From positions 1,823,501 through 1,887,500 of the forward strand of contig NC_084599.1 of assembly GCF_033807715.1 (NCBI RefSeq): a DNA stretch of 64,000 nucleotides, given 5' to 3'. The DNA is from Cololabis saira. Its lineage: Eukaryota > Chordata > Actinopteri > Beloniformes > Belonidae. The notes under the pieces are model-generated. The model saw only the letters and a program-made list of their open reading frames with translations. It searched no databases and was not told where the DNA came from. Numbering within the stretch: the stretch's first letter is position 1; the number at the start of each line of letters is the position of its first letter. This document shows positions 22,243-34,700 of this stretch, one piece after another. Position numbers and translations under genes: made by a program.

Positions 22243-22500
22243 TACTTTTGACTGGCTTTATGATCTCAAGCTCCTGCACCATCCATTAGTGAACTGCACA
22301 TGAGACTCCAACGACTTATAGCAACGGAACTGCTCTGAAGTGTAGCCGCTCACACCGCAAACAAGGTAGACGAAGACGTCGGTCGTGCAGAACGTTGGCA
22401 GTAAATCCTCGTCGGAGCAGGGATTTCGTACGGATCCAAACTGTTAATTAAAACAATTTTTTCAAAATACCGGTCCCTGGCTTCCTTGATTAAGGTATCC
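22243..22500 (-). pseudogene. Second ISL2EU gene (YqaJ-type protein), N-terminal exon
   Basis: The minus strand encodes LDPYEIP near 22441 and, after a frame change, LPTFCTTDVFVYLVCGVSGY and RCYKSLESHVQFTNGW before a possible donor near 22243. These words match the N-terminal part of the second protein of ISL2EU elements, which carries SWIM and YqaJ nuclease domains further on. Only this exon remains, and it has at least one frameshift. Confidence 0.65.
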
Positions 22501-23004
22501 CGGTAAATACCACTTCTTTTCTGAGATTTTAACATTTTTTTTTTGCTCTCCGTGCAACAACACTGCTACCACTCTGCTACTACACTGGTACTGCGGTGGT
22601 TTGTTTACATTCTCGTTCGTCCAGCATGGCCGCCGCGTCCCAGAATGCAACTTCGGCGACTTTCTCTATTTAGATAGATATAGACACAGCGGTCTATAAC
22701 ATCATTTCTGAGCTCTATAACAGAGAATAGACTATAGTCTAGTTGACAACAAAACAAAGCTCATTCAAATAGGCAGCTGGTCAAGAATACCACAACATTC
22801 TGATAAAGAAATGATTTATGAAGGTTACACTGACTCACCAATGGCATTCTTCCATAACCCTTGGATGGAACAAAATAATCCAGGTGACGTGGAAAACAGG
22901 GGTAACATTCAAAACTTTGTACATGCTTAGTCCTCTTAAAGTTTAGCGCTCGTCTCCTTCACGGCAGCAAACTTGCCGAGTCAGCAAATTGGCTGTAACT
23001 GTTA

Positions 23005-23144
23005 TGGCTGATTTATGGTTCCGCATCAAATCGACGCCATGCCTACGGCGTAGGGTACGCGTCGACGCGTACCCTACGCCGTAAGGCTGAGTTATGGTTC
23101 TGCGTCAAAAAGACGCCATGCCTACGGCGTAGGGTACGCGTCGA
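23005..23144. mobile_element. Palindromic MITE fragments (ggctgatttatggtt family)
   Basis: The segment reads ggctgatttatggttccgc, then gccatgcctacggcgtaggg, a palindromic gtacgcgtcgacgcgtac core, and a second partial unit starting ggctgagttatggttctgcg. A complete, independent copy with both TIRs lies at 24390-24518. Confidence 0.75.
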
Positions 23145-23317
23145 CTTTGCTGCTGCATTCTGGATCAGCTGGAGCCTATTCAGCAAATTATTTGGACATC
23201 CTGCTAATAACACATTCCAGTAATCTAGTCTAGAAGATACAAACGCATGAACTAGTTTTTCTGCATCACTCTGTGAGAGGATGTTTCTAATTTTTGCATA
23301 TTACAGATATGGAAAAA
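23145..23317 (-). mobile_element. L2 LINE fragment (RT C-terminal region)
   Basis: The reverse complement matches 60450-60625 of the L2 element, including gcagaaaaactagttcatgc and ttgctgaataggctcca. It lacks the 3' end and so is a remnant left by deletion or rearrangement. Confidence 0.85.
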
Positions 23318-23789
23318 CACTAACACACTAGAGTGCACACTAACAGAAAAAAAAAAAAACAGAAACTGCTTAAGTTGGTTTTAAAGGTGGAGTCAACCAA
23401 CTAGCAAGACAAATGCTCAAACTGGATTACATTTTGAGTAGTTCTGAAAAGATTCAAAATGGTAATAATTTGCAGTGAAAAGGATGAGCAGGATTCAGCT
23501 ACTGCAACTCAGTCATCTTTACTTCAGGATCACAAGCAAAGTTACACGGTCTCTGGGAGGATCAACCTCAAGAGCAGAGAAACACAAAAATCTGAACACT
23601 TCACTTCTTTCACTGTGGCTAGACCGTGGACTCCAGGAGAAGGATGGATCTTTAGCGTCCTCTAGCGAGTGGTTTTCAATCTGAGTACCCCTGCTCTGCA
23701 TGTTTCATGGCCTTGACACACCAACCTGACTTCCCCCGCTCTCTGCCGACTGCTGTGTCGGCTCGCGTCGGCTGTGTCGGGCTCTGTCG
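23318..23789. other. No gene recognised
   Basis: Short open frames near 23459-23701 do not resemble known proteins. The segment 23712-23789 is rich in tgtcggct words and continues at 24025 after a LINE tail, so it is probably an older DNA element. Confidence 0.4.
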
Positions 23790-24020
23790 GGCTCACTAAA
23801 GGCAGTTTAAGAAACGACTGAAGGACTTTCTTATACACAATGAAAATATTGTAATTTAACTTTTAACTTTTTTTATGCTGTAATGAATTGTTCTCTCTTG
23901 CAATATTTGTATTTGTATTTTTATTTTTAATTCAATGTTTTTGTATGATATTTTGAGGACCCCAGGAAGAATAGCTGTTGCCAAGTGTAAAAGCTAATGG
24001 GGATCCTAAATAAACTAAAC
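23790..24020 (+). mobile_element. 5'-truncated LINE 3' end
   Basis: The frame remnant (ggcagtttaagaaacgactg) leads into ttttgaggaccccaggaag, tagctgttgcc, then ctaatggggatcctaaataa and a short ctaaa tandem tail. This 3' end is common in fish LINEs of the CR1/Rex group. The flanks agacacacc and gacacacca suggest it split an older repeat. Confidence 0.7.
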
Positions 24021-24389
24021 TAAACTAGACACACCGCAAATACAACACCCGACGGCGAACTAGCACGTACGTTCTGCGCATGCGTGAGAGGTAATTCCCC
24101 TCCATACCAGCAGGCAGTGGTAGTCTGTATTCAGGGGCTCAAGGAGGAGGACAGCGCTTTTTTTTTCAAAGCTTTATTGAGAAAACACAAGTGCAGACAA
24201 ACAAAACTCTGACCAGAACAGATCTGATCAAAACAGACAAACACAACTCTGTGTAGAATTACTGCTGGCTGAAATAAATCATTTAGGAAGATAAATGTTG
24301 GTTTAATAGATGAAATCTAACAGTTGTAGCTACGCCTGTTAAGTAATTTGCTCCGAAAATTTCGGGATTTTCTGCCTGCCGGCTCCGGA

Positions 24390-24518
24390 GCTGATTTGTG
24401 GTTCCACGTTAAATCGACGCAGAGCCTACGGCGTAAGGTACGGCGTACGGCGCGCGTCGCCGCGCAACCTACACCGTAGGTTCTGCGTTGGTGTAACGCA
24501 GAACCATAAATCAGCCTT
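24390..24518. mobile_element. Palindromic MITE (about 130 bp)
   Basis: The left arm gctgatttgtggttccacg and the complement of the right arm, ggctgatttatggttctgcg, pair over about 55 bases through cctacggcgtaagg. No coding capacity. The family is the same as 23005-23144. Confidence 0.82.
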
Positions 24519-25879
24519 TATTCTGGCGCGGTTTGAAAAAGACAAGCAGTGATTATGTACATTCACTGAGTGAATATTATGAAAGTAAAATATTTATTTC
24601 TTGCTAGAAATGTTTTTTTTTATTCAGTCCGCAAATGACGACGAAAAGCATTCTGGGAAATTCTGGGAATAGCCAATCACAAGCTGTGTTCGAAATCATC
24701 CACTCGTTCACTCACTCCCTACTCCCTACATAGTGTACACTACATAGTGGACTACATAGTGCACTACATAGGGGATGACCAGAGGAGATTTCGGACACTA
24801 CAACGTACATTTTTTTAACGTGTTTGCGTCAGTAAATGCGCCGGATGTTCCTGTGGCGTAGCGGACTCGACATGCAACATGTAAACACTCCGAACAGCTC
24901 AGGGATCTGATACTTCTGTGTCAATAAATTGTTGAAAATGAATGGTGTAGAAGTGTGCTTTTGTCAACTACTGTTGTGTGTTCCAATCCTCAGCTATAAC
25001 TGCTCACGACATTGCACGAGCTAAAACCTATTTAGCACGTGCGACCTACCGTTAGCAACATTACCGTTAGCTACTGGCTGCTGGCATTTAACTGACGATT
25101 GCTTTGATACATCTAAGAAATACGATTCCTGTGGTTGTTTGGGTGCTTTTTGCACAACTCCTGCTTCTCAGGCACCGGCGGAGGCAAAGACAAAGGCTTC
25201 TTAGGGGTTTACAACCCAATTTGTTGATTCGCCAACGTCCACTGGTAAATAACCGAAAGAAATGTTAGCTGACATGCTAGCTGGTATGGGCTGACCCCTA
25301 TTGTCAATTTGAACGTTTTGATTTATTTAGTTAAGTATCCATTGAATAACATTGAAATGTCCTTGAATTTCATTTAATAACTCCAGTTACATCAACTCAA
25401 AGTTATAAAAGTCTCAAATTACCAATGTATTTATATTTAACACGAGTTAAATTAAATTACTAATTAACCAGTTATTACATTAATCACCAACTGCGGCTAT
25501 CATTGATTAATTCGTTCGAGTACTTGCAACAATACTTCTGTAATTTCAGCTTGTTAGGATTGTTTAATGGTTTCTCATATCCTGACAGGGAATTGGCTTG
25601 TGAGTAACTGTACATTTGAATATATCATTTCGGCTTTCCATTGCAACATTTTAAAACAAATAAATAAAAAATGTTAGAGTAATGAATCACCATTGTACCA
25701 TTGAATAGTTATAAATAATGTAAGCAATTAACTGATAAATCATCTAAAATACCTGCAGCATCCTGTATTTATATACCTTAAAACAAACTTAAACTCATAA
25801 AAGGAACATTTCAACCAGGAAAGACGAATATGAATTCAATAACAATTTTTAATTCATTATTTATTACTTTGAAAAACGC

Positions 25880-26502
25880 TTCAATAAAAAGGTCTTAAGA
25901 ACAGTCTTCCCCACCCAAGGGAATCATTCTGGAGGGAGCTGGAGATGACAGCAACTGTAAAACACAATACACATTTGTGAGGAAAATAGAAACAGAATAT
26001 CACAGGTGTGTACTTATCACTTTAGGTTTGCACCAACTGGATATCACCAATGACTAAAGAATAAGAGAAAGAGAGATCTGTGGCACTACAGATCACTATT
26101 GTATTACTCACCCTGCAAAGTTTTTTGTTATTTGAGCTCCCTCCAGTTGTAGACTGGGCCTTGAAGGGCTTCTTCCTTACAGACCTGTGTTTTTTAGAAT
26201 GAACAAAATGGTTTTAGTGTCCTCCTCATTTAAATTATATTACTATTTTAATATGTGAAATGTAAGAATAACAACAATAATAATAATAATATATTTTTTA
26301 ATAATTTTAGCTGGAACCACATACCTACTGCCGCCTCAACATCAATATGCCAGTCCTCCGGGTGTATTTTGATGAGGAGGCAGACCTGAAGCCAGACTAC
26401 CGGCTGACCTCCCATCCATGAAACGCGGCGTTACGCCGGCCCGAGAAGAGCCTGTTATGCTGCATGCGCAGCTTTATCAGGCCCTCAACATCATCATCTG
26501 TC
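25880..26502 (-). pseudogene. Myb/SANT-like accessory gene remnants (three putative exons)
   Basis: After an acceptor at 26503 (ttttcaaag) the minus strand reads GTDDDVEGLIKLRMQHNRLF then SGRRNAAFHGWEV, the N-terminal part of a Myb/SANT-like DNA-binding domain, and then stops. Two further pieces preceded by acceptors lie at about 26190-26115 (RKKPFKAQSTTGG) and 25955-25880 (LLSSPAPSRMIPLGGED). The exon structure is inferred. The gene would have encoded the DNA-binding partner of a Harbinger-type transposase. Confidence 0.5.
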
Positions 26503-26690
26503 CCTTTGAAAATAACAGACAAACATATACTTTTATAAAAAGTCGCCAATTTTGAAAAGAGAACACACACACACAAACATAACATTATAACGTTGCGTTA
26601 GAAATCGAAACAGGAGTAGCGTTAGCGTTAGCTAACAGTTACAAACAGGCTACTCTCTACAAATGCTTACTGTTAATGAGACAGGCTACT

Positions 26691-28331
<1,641 letters not shown>

Positions 28332-28372
28332 TGAGACAGGCTACTCTACAAATGCTCATTGTTAAAGGGTAT

Positions 28373-29588
28373 TGTGGCAGAGTGGAGGAGCTGCAGCCAC
28401 TCAGGCTGACGGGACACAGGTGTGGCCCGTTAACCTCTCCACCCTGCCAGCCTTATAAGAGGAGTCTGCTGTGAAGGAGATGTTGGTGAGACTGAGGCTG
28501 GATCTGCTGACCTGTGTGGTGCTTGTGCACGTGTGTCGGTGTGTGGAGTGAATAAAAGGGTTCTGCACAAAACTCCGTGTCCTCCTCTATCCTGTCGGTC
28601 GGGCCCCGTAGCACTCGCCCTGCTACACTGGAGCCCAACGTGGGGCCCGACGGGATGGAGAAGGGAGGCACGGAGCGGGCCCTGGACGCGCTCGCCCATG
28701 CCATGGCGGACCTGGCAGCCGTGCTTCAGGGCCAGGGAGAGCAGGTCGCGGCGCTAGAAGCGCTGGTGGCCGCGGAGCGACCCACCCCTGCGCCACGCTC
28801 GAGGTTCGCCGCAGCAGCGTGGGAGGAGCTGGCGGCGCCACAGCTGAGGCCGGGAGGCAGAAGCTGCGGGCCGCCAAGCGACGGCTCCCGAGGCGGTGGC
28901 GGCTGCGGAGGAGGCGGCGGTGCTAGCGACGGCGGGACCCGCAGAGATGGAGGCGGACCCGCGGCCAGAGCAGGGCTGCGTGATGGAGGAGGCGGTCCTG
29001 GACACACCAGCTCCAGACCAGGGCTGCGCCGTGGAGGAGGCGGTCCTGGAGGCGGTCCTGGAGGCGGACCAGCGGCCGGCGCGGGTCCGCGTCACGGAGG
29101 AGGGGGTGGTCCTGGACGCACCGTCTGACCCGAGGCCACCATGGGCCCGGTACCGAGAGCGGCGTTCCCGCTGGTCGGCCCGACGCCGAGGGCGACCTCC
29201 CGACGGGGCTCGGCGGCCGTCTGAACCAGGGAGGCCCGGGGGCGCAGACGGCGGTTCCGGGCTTCCTCTCCCGCTCCGAGGGGGGCGGGAGGGGAGGGGA
29301 GTAGGCTCGGCCGGACGGACCCCGGCGTTGGGGGTGTGTGGCAGAGTGGAGGAGCTGCCACTCAGGCTGACGGGACACAGGTGTGGCCCGTCAACCTCTC
29401 CACCCTGCCAGCCTTATTAGAGGAGTCTGCTGTGAAGGAGCTGTTGGTGAGACTGAGACTGGATCTGCTGACCTGTGTGGTGCTTGTGCATGTGTGGCAG
29501 TGTGTGGAGTGAATAAAAGGGATCTGCACAAAACTCCGTGTCCTCCTCTATCCTGTCGGTCGGGCCCCGTAGCACTTGCCCTGCTACA
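28373..29588 (+). mobile_element. Non-autonomous mini-LTR retrotransposon (TRIM-like)
   Basis: LTRs at 28373-28627 and 29337-29588 begin TGTGGCAG and end CTGCTACA. They differ at roughly ten positions plus a 3-nt gap. A 5-bp duplication ggtat flanks the element (28368-28372 and 29589-29593). A primer-binding site tggagcccaacgtggggc starts at 28629, close to the lysine-tRNA type. The internal region is only about 710 bp and has no pol. A polyadenylation signal lies in each LTR (gaataaaa near 28548 and 29512). It must have been mobilised by proteins from another element. Confidence 0.9.
28655..29128 (+). CDS. GC-rich open frame inside the mini-LTR element
   Basis: The ATG at 28655 lies 27 bases after the LTR and opens a frame starting MEKGGTERALDALAHAMADL, which could be the amphipathic N-terminus of a Gag. 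It then turns into a glycine- and arginine-rich low-complexity tract and stops after 157 codons. No zinc knuckle, protease or RT is present. It may be a Gag remnant or simply a by-product of the GC-rich, repeated gaggcggtcctgga words. Confidence 0.4.
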   Translation: MEKGGTERALDALAHAMADLAAVLQGQGEQVAALEALVAAERPTPAPRSRFAAAAWEELAAPQLRPGGRSCGPPSDGSRGGGGCGGGGGASDGGTRRDGGGPAARAGLRDGGGGPGHTSSRPGLRRGGGGPGGGPGGGPAAGAGPRHGGGGGPGRTV

Positions 29589-29932
29589 GGTATATATATA
29601 AACACGCCACTAAAGTACATGTTGGTACGTTAACGTTACTTACATTTACAAGTAAGTAAAGCGCTCCCGCGCTCCCCCGCCTCCTGTTCAGCTGCCATTT
29701 TTTCTTCTTCTCCTCAGACAAAACATGACCGCATTGCATTGTGGTATACGGGAGTAAAAAGTAGGGTACATGGGTTGTACACTAACTTTTGCGGTGCATT
29801 GTGGGTATTTTATAGTGAACGAGGTAGTGGACGAAATGTAGTGTAGAGAATTCGAACAGCACTACAAAATGGCGTGCACACTATGTAGTGCACTATATAG
29901 GGGATAGGGGGCGATTTCGAACACAGCTACAG

Positions 29933-30196
29933 AGTGAGAGTTGTTTGACCGACGGCCGACTCCGATTCAACATGTCGATCGGCTGAAAAGCTCCCGACTA
30001 ATTAATAGCCATCTTCAGCATGTCATCAACCTACGAAACTCTGTTAATGACACAGCCATGTCTTTTAGGAATGTGTTGAACTAGAGCACCATTTAAACAC
30101 AGGAAAGTGGCTCTCAAGGACCGGAATTTACAAGGAAAGGAATTTACAACCGTTTCTGCATCTGAACTAGTCTCACCATCACTTCCACTGCACCAT

Positions 30197-30272
<76 letters not shown>

Positions 30273-30429
30273 CACACACACACACATACGCAATTGCCTT
30301 CATATAAAACCCTCCCTATAATACATATCAGAGGATACCAAAGGCCCTTTAAAAAAAAGGAAATTTAAACAAGTCCTAAGGTTGAACAAGTCAGCAGAGA
30401 CAAAGACAGCATAGCAGATGTAATGTGGC
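29933..30429. other. No gene recognised; (TA)n tract
   Basis: A TA microsatellite lies at 30203-30266. The rest is unremarkable and has no convincing frame. Confidence 0.6.
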
Positions 30430-31265
30430 TTTGGAAATACTATACTACTGTCATTTAGCACACTTTTATCCAAAGCGACTTACATATGAGAGAACACAAG
30501 CACAAAAATAACATAGTTCAGGTCCAGCTGGATAAGTGCTGGTCAGACTGCTGAGAGTCCAGTTGGACACACGTGCTGTCACGCCAGTGCTAGAGTATTT
30601 TTTTATTTTTTTTATAAATAAGAAAGCTACGTCTAAGAAGACACCATCTTGACGTAAGTGCATGCATCTTACTAGATGCCGAAGTGCTCCTTAAAGAGCT
30701 GGGTCTTTAGCTTGCTCTGAAAAGTAGGTCCAGGCCTGCAGGTCAGACAGAGTTTGGTAGGTCGTTCCCCCATCAGGGAACAATGGAGGAGAAGAGTCTG
30801 GTACTGATTTCACGCCACGTCTTTCACTGGCTGAGCGGAGCTGTCGAGAGGGAGTGTAGCTCTGAATCAAGTAGTGAAGGTATTGAGATGCCGTTTGTGT
30901 AATTGTTTGGTAGCCAGAAGCAGAACTTTAAACTTGATGCTGCAACTGGAAACCAGTGAGAGAGTGACATGAGCTCTCTTGGGTTGGTTGGAGACCAGAC
31001 GTGCTGCCGCATTCTGGGTAATCTGAGGTTTAACTGAGCAGCAGGAAGGCCGACCAACAAGGAATTACAGTAGTCGATACGTGACATTACCAGAGCCTGA
31101 ACCAAGAGCTGTATCGTATGTTCTGTCAGGTAGGGTCGGATTTTCCTGATGTTGTAAAGAGCGAACCGGCAAGACTGGGAAACTGAGGCATCACAGTCCT
31201 TAAAGGTCAGCTGGCTGTCTAACATGACACCAAGATTCCTGGCAGAAGATGTGGGCACAAGTAAA
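30430..31265 (-). mobile_element. L2-type LINE, 5' truncated
   Basis: The 3' end on the minus strand carries gtaagtcgctttggataaaa at 30465-30485, a well-known 3' tail of fish L2 LINEs and their SINEs. Upstream, the frame at 31282-30824 reads ARNLGVMLDSQLTFK, IRKIRPYLTEHTIQLLVQAL and DYCNSLLVGLPA, the C-terminal RT region. It has frameshifts after LPAAQLN. It lies just downstream of the tmco1 polyA signal in the same orientation. Confidence 0.85.
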
Positions 31266-31309
31266 CCCCACAACATTAACAAGAAATTTGAAGGAAAACA
31301 TTTAAATAT

Positions 31310-31626
31310 GCTTAAAAGACTTTATTAGGTAATTATTAAGTTACATTAAAAGATAATGGCATACAACAATACTGAAACTGGGCTGAAGGACATTTTGTCA
31401 GAAAATAATTAAAATCTCCAAAACACGTATGGCATGAGCTGAATACATGGCAGACACATGTTACGTTTAGTAATTAAAAGATCAAGAAAAAAAACCCAAT
31501 AAACCTCTAATCTAATGAAATAACAAATAAATGTGACATCAAATAAGCAATGCAGTACCTGCAACAGACAAAACATTTACTTCAGAACAAAAAGTTGATA
31601 AGGATTGCAGAGTTGTGGGCTGATTA
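31310..31626 (-). terminator. tmco1: tmco1 3' UTR and polyadenylation signal
   Basis: The first AATAAA on the minus strand in a good context is at 31326-31321 (cctaataaagtc), about 300 bases after the stop. The L2 remnant begins shortly beyond it. Cleavage near 31305 is inferred. Confidence 0.65.
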
Positions 31627-31722
31627 TTAAAACTTGGCTGCTTGGGGAGGAGGTCCAAGGAAGCCTCCAGCCTGCTTTGTTGCAGCTCTTGAGGGAGCAA
31701 GCCCAAGCATCTTCTGGATGTT
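31627..31722 (-). CDS. tmco1: tmco1 exon 7 (last coding exon)
   Basis: It encodes [20 protein letters not shown] and [11 protein letters not shown], then TAA. The acceptor is ttttag. It lies 10.9 kb from exon 6. Confidence 0.96.
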   Translation of the reverse strand, partial: NIQKMLGLAPSRAATKQAGGFLGPPPQAAKF

Positions 31723-34700
31723 CTAAAAGAAAGACAAACAGCAAAAAAATCTCCCTCAGAAAAAAAGGTTCCTCTTCAAAATTCATATGACAATGTTAAA
31801 TACTGACACATCAAAACTCAGATACGGACAATATTATTGGAAACTACCGTACAAAGCAATGTTTTTAGGTGACACCTTGATCTTTAAACTTGTCTGAATT
31901 TTGTCTGGGTACAGTCCAAAATATGTATGTCAGGTTCATTGGTAACTCTAAATTGCCCAAGCGAATAAGTATGTGTATGAGTGAGTGCGGTTGTTTGTCT
32001 CTTTAACCTAAACCATTCTGCTGCCCTGTGCGCAGTGAGCACATCCCAGACTCTTCACTTCACCTGCACAGAGCGGGCCGCGCAACGGAGCTCAGGACCA
32101 AAAGGAGGGGAGGCGGAATCTGGTTGGTCGGATTCGGTTGAAGTTGGGAAATTGTGTAAAATGTAAATAAAAACAAAATACAACGATTTGAAAATCCTTC
32201 TCAACCTATATTCAATTCAATACACTACAAAGAAAACATATTTAATGTTCAAACTGATAAACTTAATTGTTTTTTGCCAAATAATAATTAACTTAGAATT
32301 TCATGGCTGCAACACGTCCAGTAAAAGTTGGCATGGTGGCAAAAAATCCTGAGAAAGCTGAGAAAAGCTCATCAAACACCTATTTGGAACATCCCACATG
32401 TGATCAGGCTAATTGGGAACAGGTGGGTAATGATTGGGTATAAAAGGAGCCTCCCCAAACATGCTCAGTCATTCACAAGCAAGGATGGGGTGAGGGTCAC
32501 CACTTTGTCCACAACTGCGTGAGAAAATAGTTGAACAGTTTAAGAACAACATTTCTCAAAGCAAAATTGCAAGGAATTCAGGGATTTCAACATCTACGGT
32601 GCATATATCATCAAAAGGTTCAGAGAATCTGGTGAAATCACTGCACGTAAGCGCCACGTCCGGAAACCAAGACTGAATGACCGTGACCTTCAACCCCTCA
32701 GACGGCACTGCCTTAAAAACCCACATGAGTGTGTAAAGGATATCACCAGATGGGCTCAGGAACACTTCAGAGAACCACTGTCAGTAAATACAGTTGGTCA
32801 CTACACCAGTAAGTGCAGGTTAAAACTCTACCATGCAAAGCAAAAGCCGTTTATGAACAACATCCAGAAACACCGCCGGGTTATCTGGGCCCGAGCTCAT
32901 GTAAAATGGACTGATGCTCAATGGAAAAGTGTTTTGTGGTCTGATGAGTCCACTTTTCAAATAGTTTTGGGAAACACTTGACGTCGTGTCCTCCGGACCA
33001 AAGATCCGGAGTGTTATCAACGCAGAGTTCCAGAGCAGCATCTGTGATGGTTTGGGGGTGCATTAGTTCCCATGGCATGGGGGACTTACATTTCTGTGAA
33101 GGAACATAAATGCTGAAAAGTACATACAGATTTTGGAGCAACATATGCTGCCATCCAAGCCACGTCTTTTTCAGATGCTGCTTATTTCAGCAAGACAATG
33201 CCAAGCCACATTCTGCACATGTTACAACAGCGTGGCTTGGAAGTAAAAGTCCAGGTTCTCCCCCGGCCCGCTTGCAGTCCAGACCTGTCTCCCATTGAAA
33301 ATGTGTGACGCATTATGAAGCGTAAAATACGACAGAGAAGACCCCGGACTGTTGAACAACTGAAGCGGTTCATCAAGCAAGAATGGGAACGAATTCCACA
33401 TGAGAAGCTAAGAGAATTAGCCTCCTCTCTTCCAAAACGTTTATTGAGTGTTATTAAAAGGAAAGGTGATGTAACAAAGTGGTAAACATGCCCTTTCCCA
33501 ACTTCTACTGCACGTGTTGCAGCCATGAAATTCTAAGTTCATTATTTGAAAAATAATATAAAGTTTATGAGTTTGAGCTTTAAATATGTTGTCTTTGTAG
33601 TGTATTCAATTGACTATGGGTTGAAAAGGATTGTCAAACCATTGTATTTTGTTTCCCAACTTCAACCGAATCCGGTTTGTATATGAACCAAAGTTGGTGT
33701 TCTAATGTCACGGTCCTGATCAAATCATGTAGTCCACACCTGGACACATTCATAAACCGCAAACCGTTTTATTCACCGCAGGTTTTCCTCGTTTGTTCTG
33801 GTCAGAGTTTCCATCTCTCCTCAGGCCTGAGGCGTTACAACACCTGCTCGACCAAATAAACTACGTGGAGAAAAACACCCAGACTCTCTGCTCATCGTTT
33901 TGGGGGACTTTAACAGAGCCAACCTCAGTGTTGAACTTCCAAAACTACAAACAGCACATTAAGGGCCTGATTTACTAAAGGTTTGCGTGCGTAAAAACGT
34001 GTGCAAACTTGACATCACCCGCAAAGCAATGTGCAAGCTGATCTACTAACAGCGTGCAAAGAGGACTGTGCCTCTCAAATGAGCAAAATAGCACACGCTA
34101 TTCATTTAGTACTTTTGCCCTGAGGATTGTCAGGATTGCCCCCTCCTTGAACCGCCACCTTACTGTGGTGGAGGGGTTTGTGTGCCCGAGTGATCCTAGG
34201 AGCTATGTTGTCGGGGGCACTTTCGCCCCTGGTAGGGACTCCCATGGCAAACAGGTCCTGGGTGACGGGCCAGACTAAGAGCGGTTCACAAAGCCTACCA
34301 TGGATAAAGTCAAATCAAGGACCGTTACGTCGCCCGGATCGGCGTCACCGGGGCCCCGCCCTGGAGCCAGGCCTGGGGTCGGGGCTCGTAGGCGAGCGCC
34401 TGGTGGCCGGGTCTTTGCCCGTGGGACCCGGCCGGGCTCAGCCCGAAACGGCGACGCGGGTCCGCCTTCCAGTAGGCCCACCACCCGCAGGAAGGACCAT
34501 GGCAGGCCGGTGCATTGTGGGCTGGGTAGCAGTCGTGGCGGGGTGCCTCGACGACCCAATCCCTGGACATCAACCCTCACAGTGGGGACATGGAATGTCA
34601 CCTCGCTGGGGGGGAAGGAGCCGGAGCTTGTGCGTGAGGTTGAGAGATACCGGCTAGAGATAGTCGGGCTCACCTCCACACATAGCTTGGGCTCTGGAAC

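Larger units (their letters stand above)
19718..22677. mobile_element. Decayed ISL2EU-type DNA transposon
   Basis: The left end (atctatagagagagtcgc ... gccgccatgctggacgaa) and the complement of the right end (atctaaatagagaaagtcgc ... ggccatgctggacgaa) form imperfect TIRs of about 55 bp. Inside, THAP-transposase exons read rightwards from the left end, and an exon of the second, YqaJ-type protein reads leftwards from the right end. This convergent two-gene layout is that of ISL2EU elements in the Harbinger superfamily. The centre, where the DDE and nuclease domains should be, is replaced by AT-rich repeat DNA. Confidence 0.75.
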
